64,000 bases of DNA from Fluviicola taffensis DSM 16823 (lineage in GTDB: Bacteria > Bacteroidota > Bacteroidia > Flavobacteriales_D > Crocinitomicaceae): assembly GCF_000194605.1 (NCBI RefSeq), contig NC_015321.1:2108001-2172000 (forward strand), written 5' to 3'. Under the pieces are notes generated by a model. That model did not search any database and was not told the DNA's origin. It was given only the letters and a program-made list of their open reading frames with translations. Position 1 is the first letter of the stretch; each line of letters opens with the position of its first letter. Shown in pieces: positions 51,287 through 60,730 of this stretch. The translations under genes were made by a program, and so were the position numbers.

Positions 51287-52729
51287 ATGCAGAAACTGTT
51301 TTTAAAGGGATTAGGCATTACGCTATTGTTGAATTTACTTGTTAAACCAGCTACTATTTTCTTGGTTGATATCAAGATGCAAAATGAGCTAGGTTCTGCA
51401 ACGTATGGAATTTTCCAGACGATGTTGAGCTTCACTTTTTTGTTTTCCATGTTTTTGGATATGGGAATTACCAATTTCATGACTCGGATGATTGCTCAGC
51501 ACCCACACATGATTTACAAATACAGCAATCGCCTCTTTACTTTTCGTCTGATTTTAGTGGTGATTTATGTTCTTTGGACAGTTTCACTCTTTTTCATCTT
51601 GCAATTTCCAATGCAATGGTTTTGGGTCTTGAGCGCATTGATTGCACACCAAATCAGTATCATCACAGTGAATTATGTCCGCGCATATACGGGCGGATTG
51701 CTAAAGTTTAGCTTAGATGCAGCACTTTCTGTGGCGGAAAGAAGTGTGTACTTTATTTTCGGTGGAATTTTGATGTATACCACTTTTATTGAGCCTATTA
51801 ACTTAGGGTGGTTTGTTACTGCTTTTGTAGGTTCTTCTGCAATTTCATTAGTCATTGCAACTTTTATTTACTTGAAAATTGTTGCCTTTCCAAAATTTCA
51901 TTGGGACACAGATTTTTTCAAAGCCATTTTTAGACAGTCCTATCCTTATGCAATTTTAGTTATACTCATGATGTTGACGGCGCGTTTAGACGCGGTGTTT
52001 ATCGAAAAACTTCATCCTGATGGTACGAATCAAGTTTCGTATTACACACAAAGCTTTCGCTTACTAGATGCCTGTTGGATGTTTGCTGTTTTATTCGGAA
52101 GTATTCTTTTGCCTGTATTCTCTAGACTTTTGAAAGAAAATGGTTCCACAACTGGAATTATGACAACAGCATTAAATATTCTATTTTCAGGTGGTTTACT
52201 GATGGTAGTATTTACAATTGGAATCAAAGAAACGATGTTTGATATGTTGTATGAAGACGCGAACGCGTATTCCTATTACACTTGGGTTTTCCATTCAATC
52301 GCCTTTATTCCAATGTGTTTCACTGTTGTTTTTGGAACGCTTTTAACTGCAAATGGATCTTTGAGAATCTTGAATCAAATTGCTCTATTATCCTTAATTG
52401 TTGTGTGTATTTTGAATCTTGTTTTAGTTCCATTTTTTGGCGCAATTGGCGCGGCAATAGCATTTTTAGTTGCGCAATCTATTTTAGGAGTTCTTCAATA
52501 TTTCGTGGTGAGATATAGAATGAAACATCTATTAGCAAAAAACACGTGGTTAAAATTATTTATACTAAGTCTCTGTTTAATTGCGTTTATGTTTGCTGAG
52601 ATTGTTTTTCAGTGGAGTATTCTCTATTACATTGTTGGTTTAGGCTTGTTGTGGGTTGTTTTGGTTTTTGGTCTAAAAATCATTGATTTGGTTCAAATAT
52701 TAAGCTTGCTCAGTAAGAAGGAGAATTAA
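51287..52729 (+). CDS. Polysaccharide flippase (Wzx/MATE-like)
   Basis: The 480-aa membrane protein has about 14 hydrophobic helices and the polysaccharide_synt layout (LVKPATIFLVDIKMQNELGSATYGIFQ at the N terminus). Such proteins flip lipid-linked oligosaccharides across the inner membrane. It lies between the FkbM and galE genes. The exact substrate is not known. Confidence 0.88.
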   Translation: MQKLFLKGLGITLLLNLLVKPATIFLVDIKMQNELGSATYGIFQTMLSFTFLFSMFLDMGITNFMTRMIAQHPHMIYKYSNRLFTFRLILVVIYVLWTVSLFFILQFPMQWFWVLSALIAHQISIITVNYVRAYTGGLLKFSLDAALSVAERSVYFIFGGILMYTTFIEPINLGWFVTAFVGSSAISLVIATFIYLKIVAFPKFHWDTDFFKAIFRQSYPYAILVILMMLTARLDAVFIEKLHPDGTNQVSYYTQSFRLLDACWMFAVLFGSILLPVFSRLLKENGSTTGIMTTALNILFSGGLLMVVFTIGIKETMFDMLYEDANAYSYYTWVFHSIAFIPMCFTVVFGTLLTANGSLRILNQIALLSLIVVCILNLVLVPFFGAIGAAIAFLVAQSILGVLQYFVVRYRMKHLLAKNTWLKLFILSLCLIAFMFAEIVFQWSILYYIVGLGLLWVVLVFGLKIIDLVQILSLLSKKEN

Positions 52730-53776
52730 ATGGAGTTATCTTTATCTCAGATGATTGAAAGCAAAGAAATTCTTGTAACAGGTGGAACTGGTTTTATTGG
52801 TTCTCATACGGTTGTTGAGTTAATTGAGTTGGGGTATGAGCCCATTATTTTGGATAATTGGTCCAATTCTAGTCAGGCAATTCTAAAACAAATTAGCGCA
52901 ATTACAGGTAAAGACTGTGTTTTTTACCACGGAGATATGCGCGATTTAGAATTTTTGAGATCTGTTTTCAAAAAACATTCAATTTCTGGAGTGATTCATT
53001 TTGCAGCTTTTAAAGCAGTTGCCGAATCGGTTGAAAAGCCATTGCATTACTACGACAATAATTTGGGTGCTCTTCTAAATTTATTGAAATGTTTGGAAGA
53101 ATTTGAAGTAAATAAAATCGTTTTTTCGTCTTCCTGTACCGTTTATGGAGTTGCAAATAGTTTGGATCCCTTAACGGAGGAAATGCCAGTTGGGAAACCA
53201 AATTCACCCTATGGCTGGACAAAATGGATGGCGGAACAAATACTGATGGATATTGCTAAAGGAACATCTCTACGGCCTATTTTTTTAAGATATTTCAATC
53301 CAATGGGAGCACATGTTAGTGGAAAATTAGGAGAACTGCCTCTTGGACCACCAAATAACGTACTTCCATATATTACCCAAACTGCAGCTGGAATAAGAAA
53401 AGAATTAACGATTTTCGGGAATGATTATGACACTCCAGATGGAACGTGTGTGAGAGATTATATCCACGTGATGGATGTGGCAAAAGCTCACGTAAAATCG
53501 CTAATGCACTCGTTTGAATCTGCTTTTGAAGTGTTTAATCTTGGAACAGGTAAAGGAACATCCGTTCTCGAATTGGTTCAACTATTCGAACAAGTGACGA
53601 GCAAGAAATTGAATTATCACTTTGGTGCCAGAAGACCTGGAGATGTAGATGCATTGTATGCAGATGTATCCAAAGCAAAGAAATTTTTAAACTGGAATAC
53701 AGAAAGAACCATTGAAGATGCTATTTTAGATGCATGGAAATGGGAACAATATCGCTTGGAGCATGAGATTTCTTAA
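52730..53776 (+). CDS. galE: UDP-glucose 4-epimerase GalE
   Basis: The 348-aa SDR-family enzyme interconverts UDP-glucose and UDP-galactose. It shows the NAD-binding GGTGFIGSH, SSSCTVYG and the catalytic YGWTK (YxxxK), plus FNLGTGKGTSVLELV near the C terminus. The start may be ATG 52730 (directly after the flippase stop) or ATG 52751, which begins closer to the Rossmann strand. Its final codons overlap the next gene. Confidence 0.94.
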   Translation: MELSLSQMIESKEILVTGGTGFIGSHTVVELIELGYEPIILDNWSNSSQAILKQISAITGKDCVFYHGDMRDLEFLRSVFKKHSISGVIHFAAFKAVAESVEKPLHYYDNNLGALLNLLKCLEEFEVNKIVFSSSCTVYGVANSLDPLTEEMPVGKPNSPYGWTKWMAEQILMDIAKGTSLRPIFLRYFNPMGAHVSGKLGELPLGPPNNVLPYITQTAAGIRKELTIFGNDYDTPDGTCVRDYIHVMDVAKAHVKSLMHSFESAFEVFNLGTGKGTSVLELVQLFEQVTSKKLNYHFGARRPGDVDALYADVSKAKKFLNWNTERTIEDAILDAWKWEQYRLEHEIS

Positions 53777-54488
53777 ACTACTTATTTGTTTGCTTATTGC
53801 TTGCCAAGGATTTGCGCAGTCGGATAGCATCTATTCAAAACGTGCTACCCGCTATCGTCCTGGAATATTTTGGTTTTTCACTGGGATGAGACCTGGAAAA
53901 ACAGGAAAATATGACCGTTTAGTAATCGATGTGACTTACAATCAATTACAGAAAACAGGTGGAGTAAGCCAAAATCCAGCACGCTCTTTTGGTTGCAATC
54001 TGAACTTGATGTGGGATACGCCACTGACAAAAGCGAAAACGGTTTCTTTCGGAATAGGATTGGCTTATAAATATCAAAAAACGGGTCCAAAAGGATTGTT
54101 TTTTGCCGATGGTTCAAATTCCTATACCCACTATTATGCTGATTCCAGTTACATGGATTATCGAAAAAACACCTTTGGAAACCATATTCTTGCAATTCCT
54201 ATTGAATTTCGTTTTAGAACACATGGATGGCAACACTTCAAAGTGCATATAGGAGGGTCGGTAGGTTATCGCTTACAAACATTTCAGAAAATGTGGCCTG
54301 AAAAAAAACATGCGATAAAAGATAAGTCTTTGCCCGATGTGAACAGGTTGGTTTATGGAGTTCATATGAGAATTGGAATTCGTAATTGGGCCTTATTTGC
54401 CGATTATACCTTAGCACCCCAATTTAAGAGTAATAAGAGTGACAAAATCAGCGCATTAGCTTTTGGTGTTTCACTTTCACTTTTTTAA
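53763..54488 (+). CDS. Outer-membrane beta-barrel-like protein of unknown function
   Basis: The 241-aa product starts at ATG 53763 (MRFLKLLICLLIACQGFAQ, a clear signal peptide); the in-frame ATG at 53730 within galE lacks this feature. Alternating aromatic strands and the terminal ALAFGVSLSLF suggest a small outer-membrane barrel. It overlaps galE by 14 bases. Function unknown. Confidence 0.72.
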   Translation: MRFLKLLICLLIACQGFAQSDSIYSKRATRYRPGIFWFFTGMRPGKTGKYDRLVIDVTYNQLQKTGGVSQNPARSFGCNLNLMWDTPLTKAKTVSFGIGLAYKYQKTGPKGLFFADGSNSYTHYYADSSYMDYRKNTFGNHILAIPIEFRFRTHGWQHFKVHIGGSVGYRLQTFQKMWPEKKHAIKDKSLPDVNRLVYGVHMRIGIRNWALFADYTLAPQFKSNKSDKISALAFGVSLSLF

Positions 54489-54519
54489 ATTACATTGTCA
54501 AAAAAAATGAAATCCTTCT

Positions 54520-54548
54520 TTAGATAATCGTTTATCTAACTAATTTTG
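54520..54548 (+). promoter_or_regulatory. mreC upstream box with small inverted repeat
   Basis: TAATTTTG (54541-54548) fits TAnnTTTG and lies four bases before the mreC ATG. Just upstream, arms TTAGATAA (54520-54527) and TTATCTAA (54532-54539) flank TCGT, a possible operator. No good -33 element is visible, so promoter function is tentative. Confidence 0.35.
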
Positions 54549-54552
54549 TGGT

Positions 54553-55401
54553 ATGCGCAATTTGATTGCTTTTTTCAAACGATTTCAGATCTTTTTGGTC
54601 TTTGTGTTTCTTCAAGTAGTAGCACTTTCGGCTTATGTTCAATATTCTGATTTTGCGCGCCTACAAGTTTTTTCGAGTGCTTCTATGATCAATGGAAGAA
54701 TTTACACCGTTCGCAATTCAGTTACCAAGCATTTCAATCTAGAAGGAACCAATCGAAAACTAGAATGGGAAAACGCACGATTGCGTGCGAAATTGAAAGA
54801 CTCGAATTACAAAATAGACCGAGAACTTGTTCAAATTGAAGATACGAGTTATCATCAGCAGTATTTGTATTTAGCGGCAACCGTTATCAACAATACTTAT
54901 GATAAGCGAAACAACTATATGACCATTGATATTGGTAAAAATCACGGAATCAAAAAAGGTTGGGGAGTTATTTCTTCCAAAGGAGTTGTAGGAATTGTTC
55001 ATCTGGTTGGAGAATCGTATGCTGTTGTAAAGACGATTCTTTCTAAAAACATCAATGTGGATGTTAGTATGCGTGATGGCGGTGCATTTGGCTTGTTAAA
55101 ATGGGATGCCATCAATTCGAAAATTTGTCAAGTAAGTGGTATTTCAAATGATATTACGATTAAAAAATTCACCAAAGTAGTTACACGAGGTGGTTCGGGA
55201 ATTTTTCCAAGAGGAATTCCTGTTGGTGTGATTACCAAACGAAAATCAATTGAAGGAAAACCTTTGTGGGATTTACAAGTTCGAATTGCAGAAGATTTTA
55301 GAACCATTCAGCATGTGTATGTCATTCAGAATGTGATGTTAGATGAATTAAGAGAGTTGGAAGGTAAAATTCCACCAGATAAAGAAGAGGAGGATTTGTA
55401 A
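54553..55401 (+). CDS. mreC: Rod shape-determining protein MreC
   Basis: The 282-aa protein has a short cytoplasmic N terminus, a transmembrane helix (about residues 12-32), a coiled coil (residues 60-95) and a C-terminal beta domain (NNYMTIDIGKNHGIKKGWGVISSKGVVG). It scaffolds the elongasome with MreB, MreD and PBP2. The stop is adjacent to the mreD start. Confidence 0.94.
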   Translation: MRNLIAFFKRFQIFLVFVFLQVVALSAYVQYSDFARLQVFSSASMINGRIYTVRNSVTKHFNLEGTNRKLEWENARLRAKLKDSNYKIDRELVQIEDTSYHQQYLYLAATVINNTYDKRNNYMTIDIGKNHGIKKGWGVISSKGVVGIVHLVGESYAVVKTILSKNINVDVSMRDGGAFGLLKWDAINSKICQVSGISNDITIKKFTKVVTRGGSGIFPRGIPVGVITKRKSIEGKPLWDLQVRIAEDFRTIQHVYVIQNVMLDELRELEGKIPPDKEEEDL

Positions 55402-55920
55402 GTGAATAGTGTTGTACTAAATAGCATTCGGTTTGTTTTGTTTGTACTTTTTCAAGTACTGATCTTAAATAATATTGAACCAGGATTTGGGATTTATCCG
55501 ATGATTTATCCTTTGTTTATCTTTATGCTCCCATTTCAATTGGGAACGGTTCCATTAATGCTTTTGAGCTTTATTTTTGGATTAGTTATCGATTCATTTT
55601 CAAACACATTTGGACTTCACGCTTCAAGCGCTGTAATCATGGCTTTTTTCAGACCACTCATTTTTAAATGGCTTTCTCCTCGTGATGGATACGAAAGTGT
55701 TGAGTCTGTCAATGTTTACTCGATGGGTGGACGTTGGTTTTTATACGCATACGGAACCCTTCTTTTAATTCATAATACTTGGTTTTTCTTCATCGAATCG
55801 TTTAAACTAAATGAATTTCTTTGGGTCCTTTTAAAAATAGGATTAAGTGTTCCTACTTCTTTTATTTTAAGTTTATTAGTGCAGTTTATTTTTGTCTCCA
55901 ATAAAAAGGAAATCCGATGA
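55402..55920 (+). CDS. mreD: Rod shape-determining protein MreD
   Basis: The 172-aa membrane protein has about five helices and starts at GTG 55402 immediately after the mreC stop. Position, size and hydrophobicity fit MreD, which is poorly conserved in sequence. It overlaps mrdA by four bases (ATGA). Confidence 0.85.
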   Translation: MNSVVLNSIRFVLFVLFQVLILNNIEPGFGIYPMIYPLFIFMLPFQLGTVPLMLLSFIFGLVIDSFSNTFGLHASSAVIMAFFRPLIFKWLSPRDGYESVESVNVYSMGGRWFLYAYGTLLLIHNTWFFFIESFKLNEFLWVLLKIGLSVPTSFILSLLVQFIFVSNKKEIR

Positions 55921-57800
55921 ATTTAGATGGCAGAAAATATGTGATACTGGTGTTTTTCATCCTCGTTGGATCAATCTACTTGATTCGTCTTTTCTTCATG
56001 CAGGTTGTTGATGATTCATGGAAGTTAAGGGCGCAGGAAATTGCTGAAAAAAGAATCGAAATTACTCCTCCAAGAGGAATTGTTTTCGACCGCCGAAACA
56101 AGAAAGTTGTAACCAATAGAAGTTACTACAACTTGATGATGAAACAAGAGAATATTCGTGATTTTGACACACTTGAATTCGCTAAATTAGTTGGTTGGAC
56201 GAAGCAGGAAGTAAAGGATCGATTCTACCAAATCAAAAAAGGGGAAGGAAAGTATAGAAATCCAAATACGGGCAAATTACAAGATAATTATCAGCCTCAA
56301 CGTGCTTATCCCTTTATCAAAGAATTAACAATTGATGAAATTACTCGAATTGCTCCTCATTTAGAAAAATTTCCTGGATTTTATGAAGATTTGACTTCTA
56401 TGCGAAGTTATCCTTTCTCAGGAGGAGCTAATATTTTTGGGTATTTGAATGAGGTTTCTAAAGAAGAAGTTGATGAAGATCGTTTCTACAGAGGAGGAGA
56501 TCAGGTTGGACGAGCTGGTATAGAACGTTTTTATGAAAAGGAATTAAGAGGACAAAAAGGAATCAAGTACATAGTAACTTCAGCACTCAACAATGCAATT
56601 GAATCCTATGCTGGTGGAAAATACGATACTTTGGCAGAGCAAGGACCAGCTTTACATCTTGGTTTGGATATTCAGTTGCAAGTGTATGGTGAAAAGCTCA
56701 TGCAAAACAAACGCGGTTGTATCGTTGCCATTGAACCAAAAACGGGTGAAATATTGGCTTTGGTTTCAGCACCGAGTTTCGACCCAAATATCTTGGTTGG
56801 AAGAAGAAATATTGGTAGAAATTACCCCAAGTTATTGTTGGATGAAGGAAAACCATTGTATCCAAGACCTCTAGCGGCAGAGTATCCTCCGGGATCCATT
56901 TTTAAGCTTCTGCAATCCCTGATTGGTTTGCAAGAAGGTGTCATTACTCCAGAATCGGGTTTTCCATGCACCAAATCTATGGTTGGTTGTCACAATCACC
57001 CCAATGCCACCAATCTTCCTGATGGAATTAAACACTCTTGTAATCCATATTTCTATTATGTGATGAGACGAATCATTCAACAGGGAAAGAAGCGTTCTGT
57101 TTTTGCTGATGCCGAATTAGGATTGAATGAATGGTATGATTATGTGATGAGTTTTGGATTGGGAAGCCAATTTGAAACAGATGTTACTGGAATGCGCTCT
57201 GGATTAATTCCAAATTCTGCTTATTACGATAAATGGTACGGACACAATACATGGGCATTTTCAACGATTCGCTCTATTTCCATCGGACAAGGAGAGGTGA
57301 AAGTAACACCGCTTCAAATGGCCAATATTGCTGCAATTATAGCAAATAAAGGTTGGTATTACACCCCGCATTTTGTCCGTTCGATTGGAAATAAAGGACC
57401 ACTTCCGCAGTTCAAAAAAATCCACAGAACCAAGGTAGACGCTGTCAATTTTGACCCGATTATTGAAGGAATGCGAAGAGCGGTATACGAACCGGGCGGA
57501 ACCGCGAAAAAAGCACAGGTAGAAGGAATGACGGTTTGCGGAAAAACGGGAACGGCACAAAACCCGCATGGGGAAGATCACTCGGTTTTCATTGCATTTG
57601 CACCGATGGAAAACCCAAAAATCGCAATCGCTGTGTTTATAGAAAATGCCGGTTTCGGAGGTGTTTGGGCTGCTCCAACTGCAAGTTTGATGATGGAAAA
57701 GTACATTCACCGGAAAGTGAAAGATAAAGCAAAGGAACAAATGATCGTCAATGCGAACCTTTTGAACATTAAGGCGCGGCCCAAAAAGAAGAAGGGGTGA
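55917..57800 (+). CDS. mrdA: Penicillin-binding protein 2 (elongasome transpeptidase)
   Basis: The 627-aa class B PBP has an N-terminal transmembrane helix, a dimerisation domain and a transpeptidase domain. Active-site motifs are SxxK (PPGSIFKLL, Ser near residue 327), SxN (KHSCNPYF) and KTG (CGKTGTAQ, near residue 543). It cross-links peptidoglycan during cell elongation together with RodA. The C terminus ends in a basic KARPKKKKG tail beside a small hairpin. Confidence 0.96.
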   Translation: MNLDGRKYVILVFFILVGSIYLIRLFFMQVVDDSWKLRAQEIAEKRIEITPPRGIVFDRRNKKVVTNRSYYNLMMKQENIRDFDTLEFAKLVGWTKQEVKDRFYQIKKGEGKYRNPNTGKLQDNYQPQRAYPFIKELTIDEITRIAPHLEKFPGFYEDLTSMRSYPFSGGANIFGYLNEVSKEEVDEDRFYRGGDQVGRAGIERFYEKELRGQKGIKYIVTSALNNAIESYAGGKYDTLAEQGPALHLGLDIQLQVYGEKLMQNKRGCIVAIEPKTGEILALVSAPSFDPNILVGRRNIGRNYPKLLLDEGKPLYPRPLAAEYPPGSIFKLLQSLIGLQEGVITPESGFPCTKSMVGCHNHPNATNLPDGIKHSCNPYFYYVMRRIIQQGKKRSVFADAELGLNEWYDYVMSFGLGSQFETDVTGMRSGLIPNSAYYDKWYGHNTWAFSTIRSISIGQGEVKVTPLQMANIAAIIANKGWYYTPHFVRSIGNKGPLPQFKKIHRTKVDAVNFDPIIEGMRRAVYEPGGTAKKAQVEGMTVCGKTGTAQNPHGEDHSVFIAFAPMENPKIAIAVFIENAGFGGVWAAPTASLMMEKYIHRKVKDKAKEQMIVNANLLNIKARPKKKKG

Positions 57801-57909
57801 AACCCCTGAAAAATGAACAAGCGTTAGTGCAGTTCAACAAAGAGCGGATGATTATTTGAAAGAGTTCGCTTTTGAAAAATGAACAAGCGTTAGTGCGGTT
57901 CAACAAAGA
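57793..57909 (+). repeat. Hairpin and two direct repeats in the mrdA-rodA gap
   Basis: AGGGGT-GAA-ACCCCT (57793-57807) forms a hairpin overlapping the mrdA stop. Two 37-bp direct repeats, 57807-57843 and 57873-57909, differ at one position and lie 66 bp apart, each containing GAACAAGCGTTAGTGC. The 133-bp spacer codes for nothing recognised. Confidence 0.85.
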
Positions 57910-57933
57910 AGAATTAATTACGAAGAAAAGTAA

Positions 57934-59331
57934 ATGAGAAGAGAAGATTCCTTGACACAACATGTGGATTGGTGGCTACTTTCAATAGTGGTCATTATGT
58001 TGGGTATGGGAATTGCCAACGTTTACTCAGCAGCATACGATCCCGACCATCCCAATATTTTTGATTTTTCTCAAAAGTATGGAAAGCAGATTATGTGGGT
58101 TGGAATTTCTATTTTCCTCGGCTTTTTGGTGTTTTTGATTGATTCAGACATTTATCGAAAATTTGCCATTCCTATTTATTTGTTTTGTTTTTCATTATTG
58201 ATAGTTGTTTTATTTACACCGCCAATTAATGGAGCAAGAGCTTGGTTGGGAATTGGTACAATGGGAATTCAACCTGCGGAATTCATGAAAATTGGAACCG
58301 CAATTGTTCTTTCGCGCTATATTTCAACGGTAAACGTGAAGAACCAAAATGTGCAAACAGTATTGATTGCACTAGCGATTGTAATGGTTCCGATGGTAAT
58401 GATTTTACTACAACCAGATGCTGGAACATTTGTTGTTTTCACTTCGTTCTTTTTTGTATTATATCGGGAAGGAATCACTTTCGATCCATTGGTATTGAAA
58501 TTGGTAAATATTATTCCGGGAGTTCGTTTTAAAGAAACATGGGTTGGAAGTCACTTTATTCCGATTCTTTTCTACGTCGTTTTTCTTTCCATTGTAACCT
58601 TGCTGATGAGCAGCAACAAGTATGAATTTACGTTCTTACCAGGTGTATTAATTCCTGGATTTTATGGAGTAATTACAGTGATTACGGTCATTGCGCTCAT
58701 TGCTTATTTAGTTTTGAGATGGATTTCTTCCAAAAGAGATCTTCGACGGGTTTTACTAATCATCATTACGGGTTGGTTTTTATCCGTTGCCGTTTCTACA
58801 ACTGTGAATTTTTCCTTTTCAAGCTTAGCCCCTCACCAAAAGGATCGTATTGAATTGGTACTTGGTCTTCGCAAAGACGATGATGGAAAGGATTACAACC
58901 GCAACAGAGCAATGGCAGCCGTTGGCTCTGGAGGAATGTTTGGAAAGGGCTATCGCAAAGCAAGTGTTGCAAGTGTGCGTTCAAATCACGTTCCTGAAAG
59001 TGAAACCGATTTTATCTTTTGCCCACTTGCGGAAGAATGGGGTTTTATGGGAAGCCTCGCTATTGTAGGACTTTTTATGGGAATGTTGTTCCGAATAATT
59101 GTCATTGCTGAACGCCAACGGTCTACATTTAATCGCGTTTACGCCTATTGTGTAGCAATGATTGTTTTCTACCACTTTGCGGTCAACATCGGAATGAACA
59201 TTGGATTGGCTCCTGTAATCGGAATTCCTTTACCGTTCTTTAGCTACGGAGGATCCTCTTTAATGTCCTTCTCGATGTTGTTGTTTATCTTGTTAAAATT
59301 AGATAGTCAACGAAGGGATGTATTATTCTAA
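57934..59331 (+). CDS. rodA: Peptidoglycan polymerase RodA
   Basis: The 465-aa SEDS-family glycosyltransferase polymerises lipid II in the elongasome, paired with PBP2. Family motifs include GARAWLGIGTMGIQPAEFMKI, LLQPDAGTFVVF, AVGSGGMFGKGYRKAS and the C-terminal GIPLPFFSYGGSSL. It is about 90 residues longer than E. coli RodA, because of extra hydrophobic sequence near residues 195-290 that is common in Bacteroidota. Confidence 0.95.
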   Translation: MRREDSLTQHVDWWLLSIVVIMLGMGIANVYSAAYDPDHPNIFDFSQKYGKQIMWVGISIFLGFLVFLIDSDIYRKFAIPIYLFCFSLLIVVLFTPPINGARAWLGIGTMGIQPAEFMKIGTAIVLSRYISTVNVKNQNVQTVLIALAIVMVPMVMILLQPDAGTFVVFTSFFFVLYREGITFDPLVLKLVNIIPGVRFKETWVGSHFIPILFYVVFLSIVTLLMSSNKYEFTFLPGVLIPGFYGVITVITVIALIAYLVLRWISSKRDLRRVLLIIITGWFLSVAVSTTVNFSFSSLAPHQKDRIELVLGLRKDDDGKDYNRNRAMAAVGSGGMFGKGYRKASVASVRSNHVPESETDFIFCPLAEEWGFMGSLAIVGLFMGMLFRIIVIAERQRSTFNRVYAYCVAMIVFYHFAVNIGMNIGLAPVIGIPLPFFSYGGSSLMSFSMLLFILLKLDSQRRDVLF

Positions 59332-59408
59332 ATACTGAACATGTGATTCAGATTGTTTCGAGTGCGGAGTGGTTCGTGAATGACCACGTTGTTCTTTGAA
59401 TTGAAAGA

Positions 59409-60128
59409 CTATTCCTCAATAATTTCTTCCTCCTTTTTCTTTTTCTTCTTAGCCTTTTTCCATTCGTAAGTGTACTCCAAAGAAAGAATATGTTCGCTGT
59501 AATTATTTTTTGAACTGAATTTCTGTCCGTAATAGTAAGTCAAACTAATTTTGTTCGATTTCGGAAGATCAAAATCAAGTGTTAATCCATAACGAACCCG
59601 ATTAAATCGATTTCCATAAGGTCCAAAATTTGGGTTATAGAAAAATTCCACAGAGGCTTCTGGAGTAATTTTAGATTTTGGTCTATCCCAAGCAACATGA
59701 GGTTTTATTCGGAAAGCAGGATCTAAATCACTTCCAGTGGAAACAAACCCTCCAATGTACATTTGATACCTCAAACGAGCCCCAAATTTGATTTGTTCAA
59801 TTTTGTGTCTAAAATCAGCATTGAAATTTAAGCGGTGACTATTGTCGTAATTTCTGCGCTCATCATAGTTGGTTATGATTCGGTATTCAATAGAAGGTCT
59901 AAACCAATCTAATTTGGTGTATTTAACACTTGCTTCTTGATACAAGGTAGCCAACTCCCCAAAGTTGTTGAGACGAAGGTTGGTATTCAAATTGACTTCT
60001 AAATCGTATTTTATTTCGCGCTTTATTCCTGCACTAAACCAAAATTGCCCTCTGGTGCTTTGTTGTCCCCAAGATATGGAATAAATGCACAGAACGAGTG
60101 TTATTGAAATAAGTGATTTCATCACCAA
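59409..60128 (-). CDS. DUF2490-family outer membrane protein
   Basis: The 239-aa product has a signal peptide ending near ISWGQ and beta-barrel strands with aromatic ends (LRYQMYIGG, ISLTYYYGQKF). The pattern WFSAGIKREIKYDLEVNLNTNLRL is typical of DUF2490, an outer-membrane family of Bacteroidota. The C terminus is an unusual Lys/Glu tail (KKAKKKKKKEEEIIEE). It overlaps the upstream lipoprotein gene by seven bases. Confidence 0.85.
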   Translation of the reverse strand: MVMKSLISITLVLCIYSISWGQQSTRGQFWFSAGIKREIKYDLEVNLNTNLRLNNFGELATLYQEASVKYTKLDWFRPSIEYRIITNYDERRNYDNSHRLNFNADFRHKIEQIKFGARLRYQMYIGGFVSTGSDLDPAFRIKPHVAWDRPKSKITPEASVEFFYNPNFGPYGNRFNRVRYGLTLDFDLPKSNKISLTYYYGQKFSSKNNYSEHILSLEYTYEWKKAKKKKKKEEEIIEE

Positions 60129-60550
60129 TTTTTTAGGAGTGTAATGGTTCCCAAATCACCTTGTTCCTTCTTACTTATTGTAATCGTTTTACTAACAACT
60201 TCTAAGGTTTTGTAGTCATCGTCGTTATTGGGAATGTTATTTCCTTTATGTAAAATCTCACTGTAGCCAAAAATAGTATATGTTCCAGGTTGTAAAAATT
60301 CGAATTTGAAAGAACCGTCGTACGAGGCTTCAATCTTGTCGTTATACATGGTATTTCCCTCGCCGTAAACAATGTAAATATCTTCTTTTGCACCACTATA
60401 AGTAACGGTGTCGACCTCTTGACCATTGATATAAAGTGTTTCGCTAACAAGAACATTTCCAGTGATTGATGCCCTTCCGCCATCACCTTCTACTTTTTTG
60501 CAAGAAGAAATTGCAGCGATAATTGCAATTCCAAAAAATATTTTTTTCAT
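60122..60550 (-). CDS. Small lipoprotein with carboxypeptidase-regulatory-like fold
   Basis: The 142-aa product has a lipoprotein signal (AAISSC). The rest (ASITGNVLVSETLYINGQEVDTV, DGSFKFEFLQPGTYTIFGYSE) has the pattern of a CarboxypepD_reg/transthyretin-like beta-sandwich. It is coupled to the DUF2490 gene by a seven-base overlap, suggesting the two work together in the cell envelope. Confidence 0.78.
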   Translation of the reverse strand: MKKIFFGIAIIAAISSCKKVEGDGGRASITGNVLVSETLYINGQEVDTVTYSGAKEDIYIVYGEGNTMYNDKIEASYDGSFKFEFLQPGTYTIFGYSEILHKGNNIPNNDDDYKTLEVVSKTITISKKEQGDLGTITLLKNW

Positions 60551-60730
60551 TAGTCGAGTTTAAATAGAGTCACAATATTAAGAGAATTTTAATCAAATAA
60601 TACTTTTGAAATAAGTAATTGTAAAATAAAAATGAACTTTTTAGCTACTTTTCGTGAAATAATACGTCTAGTGTTTGGATTATAACATAAAAGATTCGTA
60701 AAATTATACACTCTTAAATGGAAACTACCC

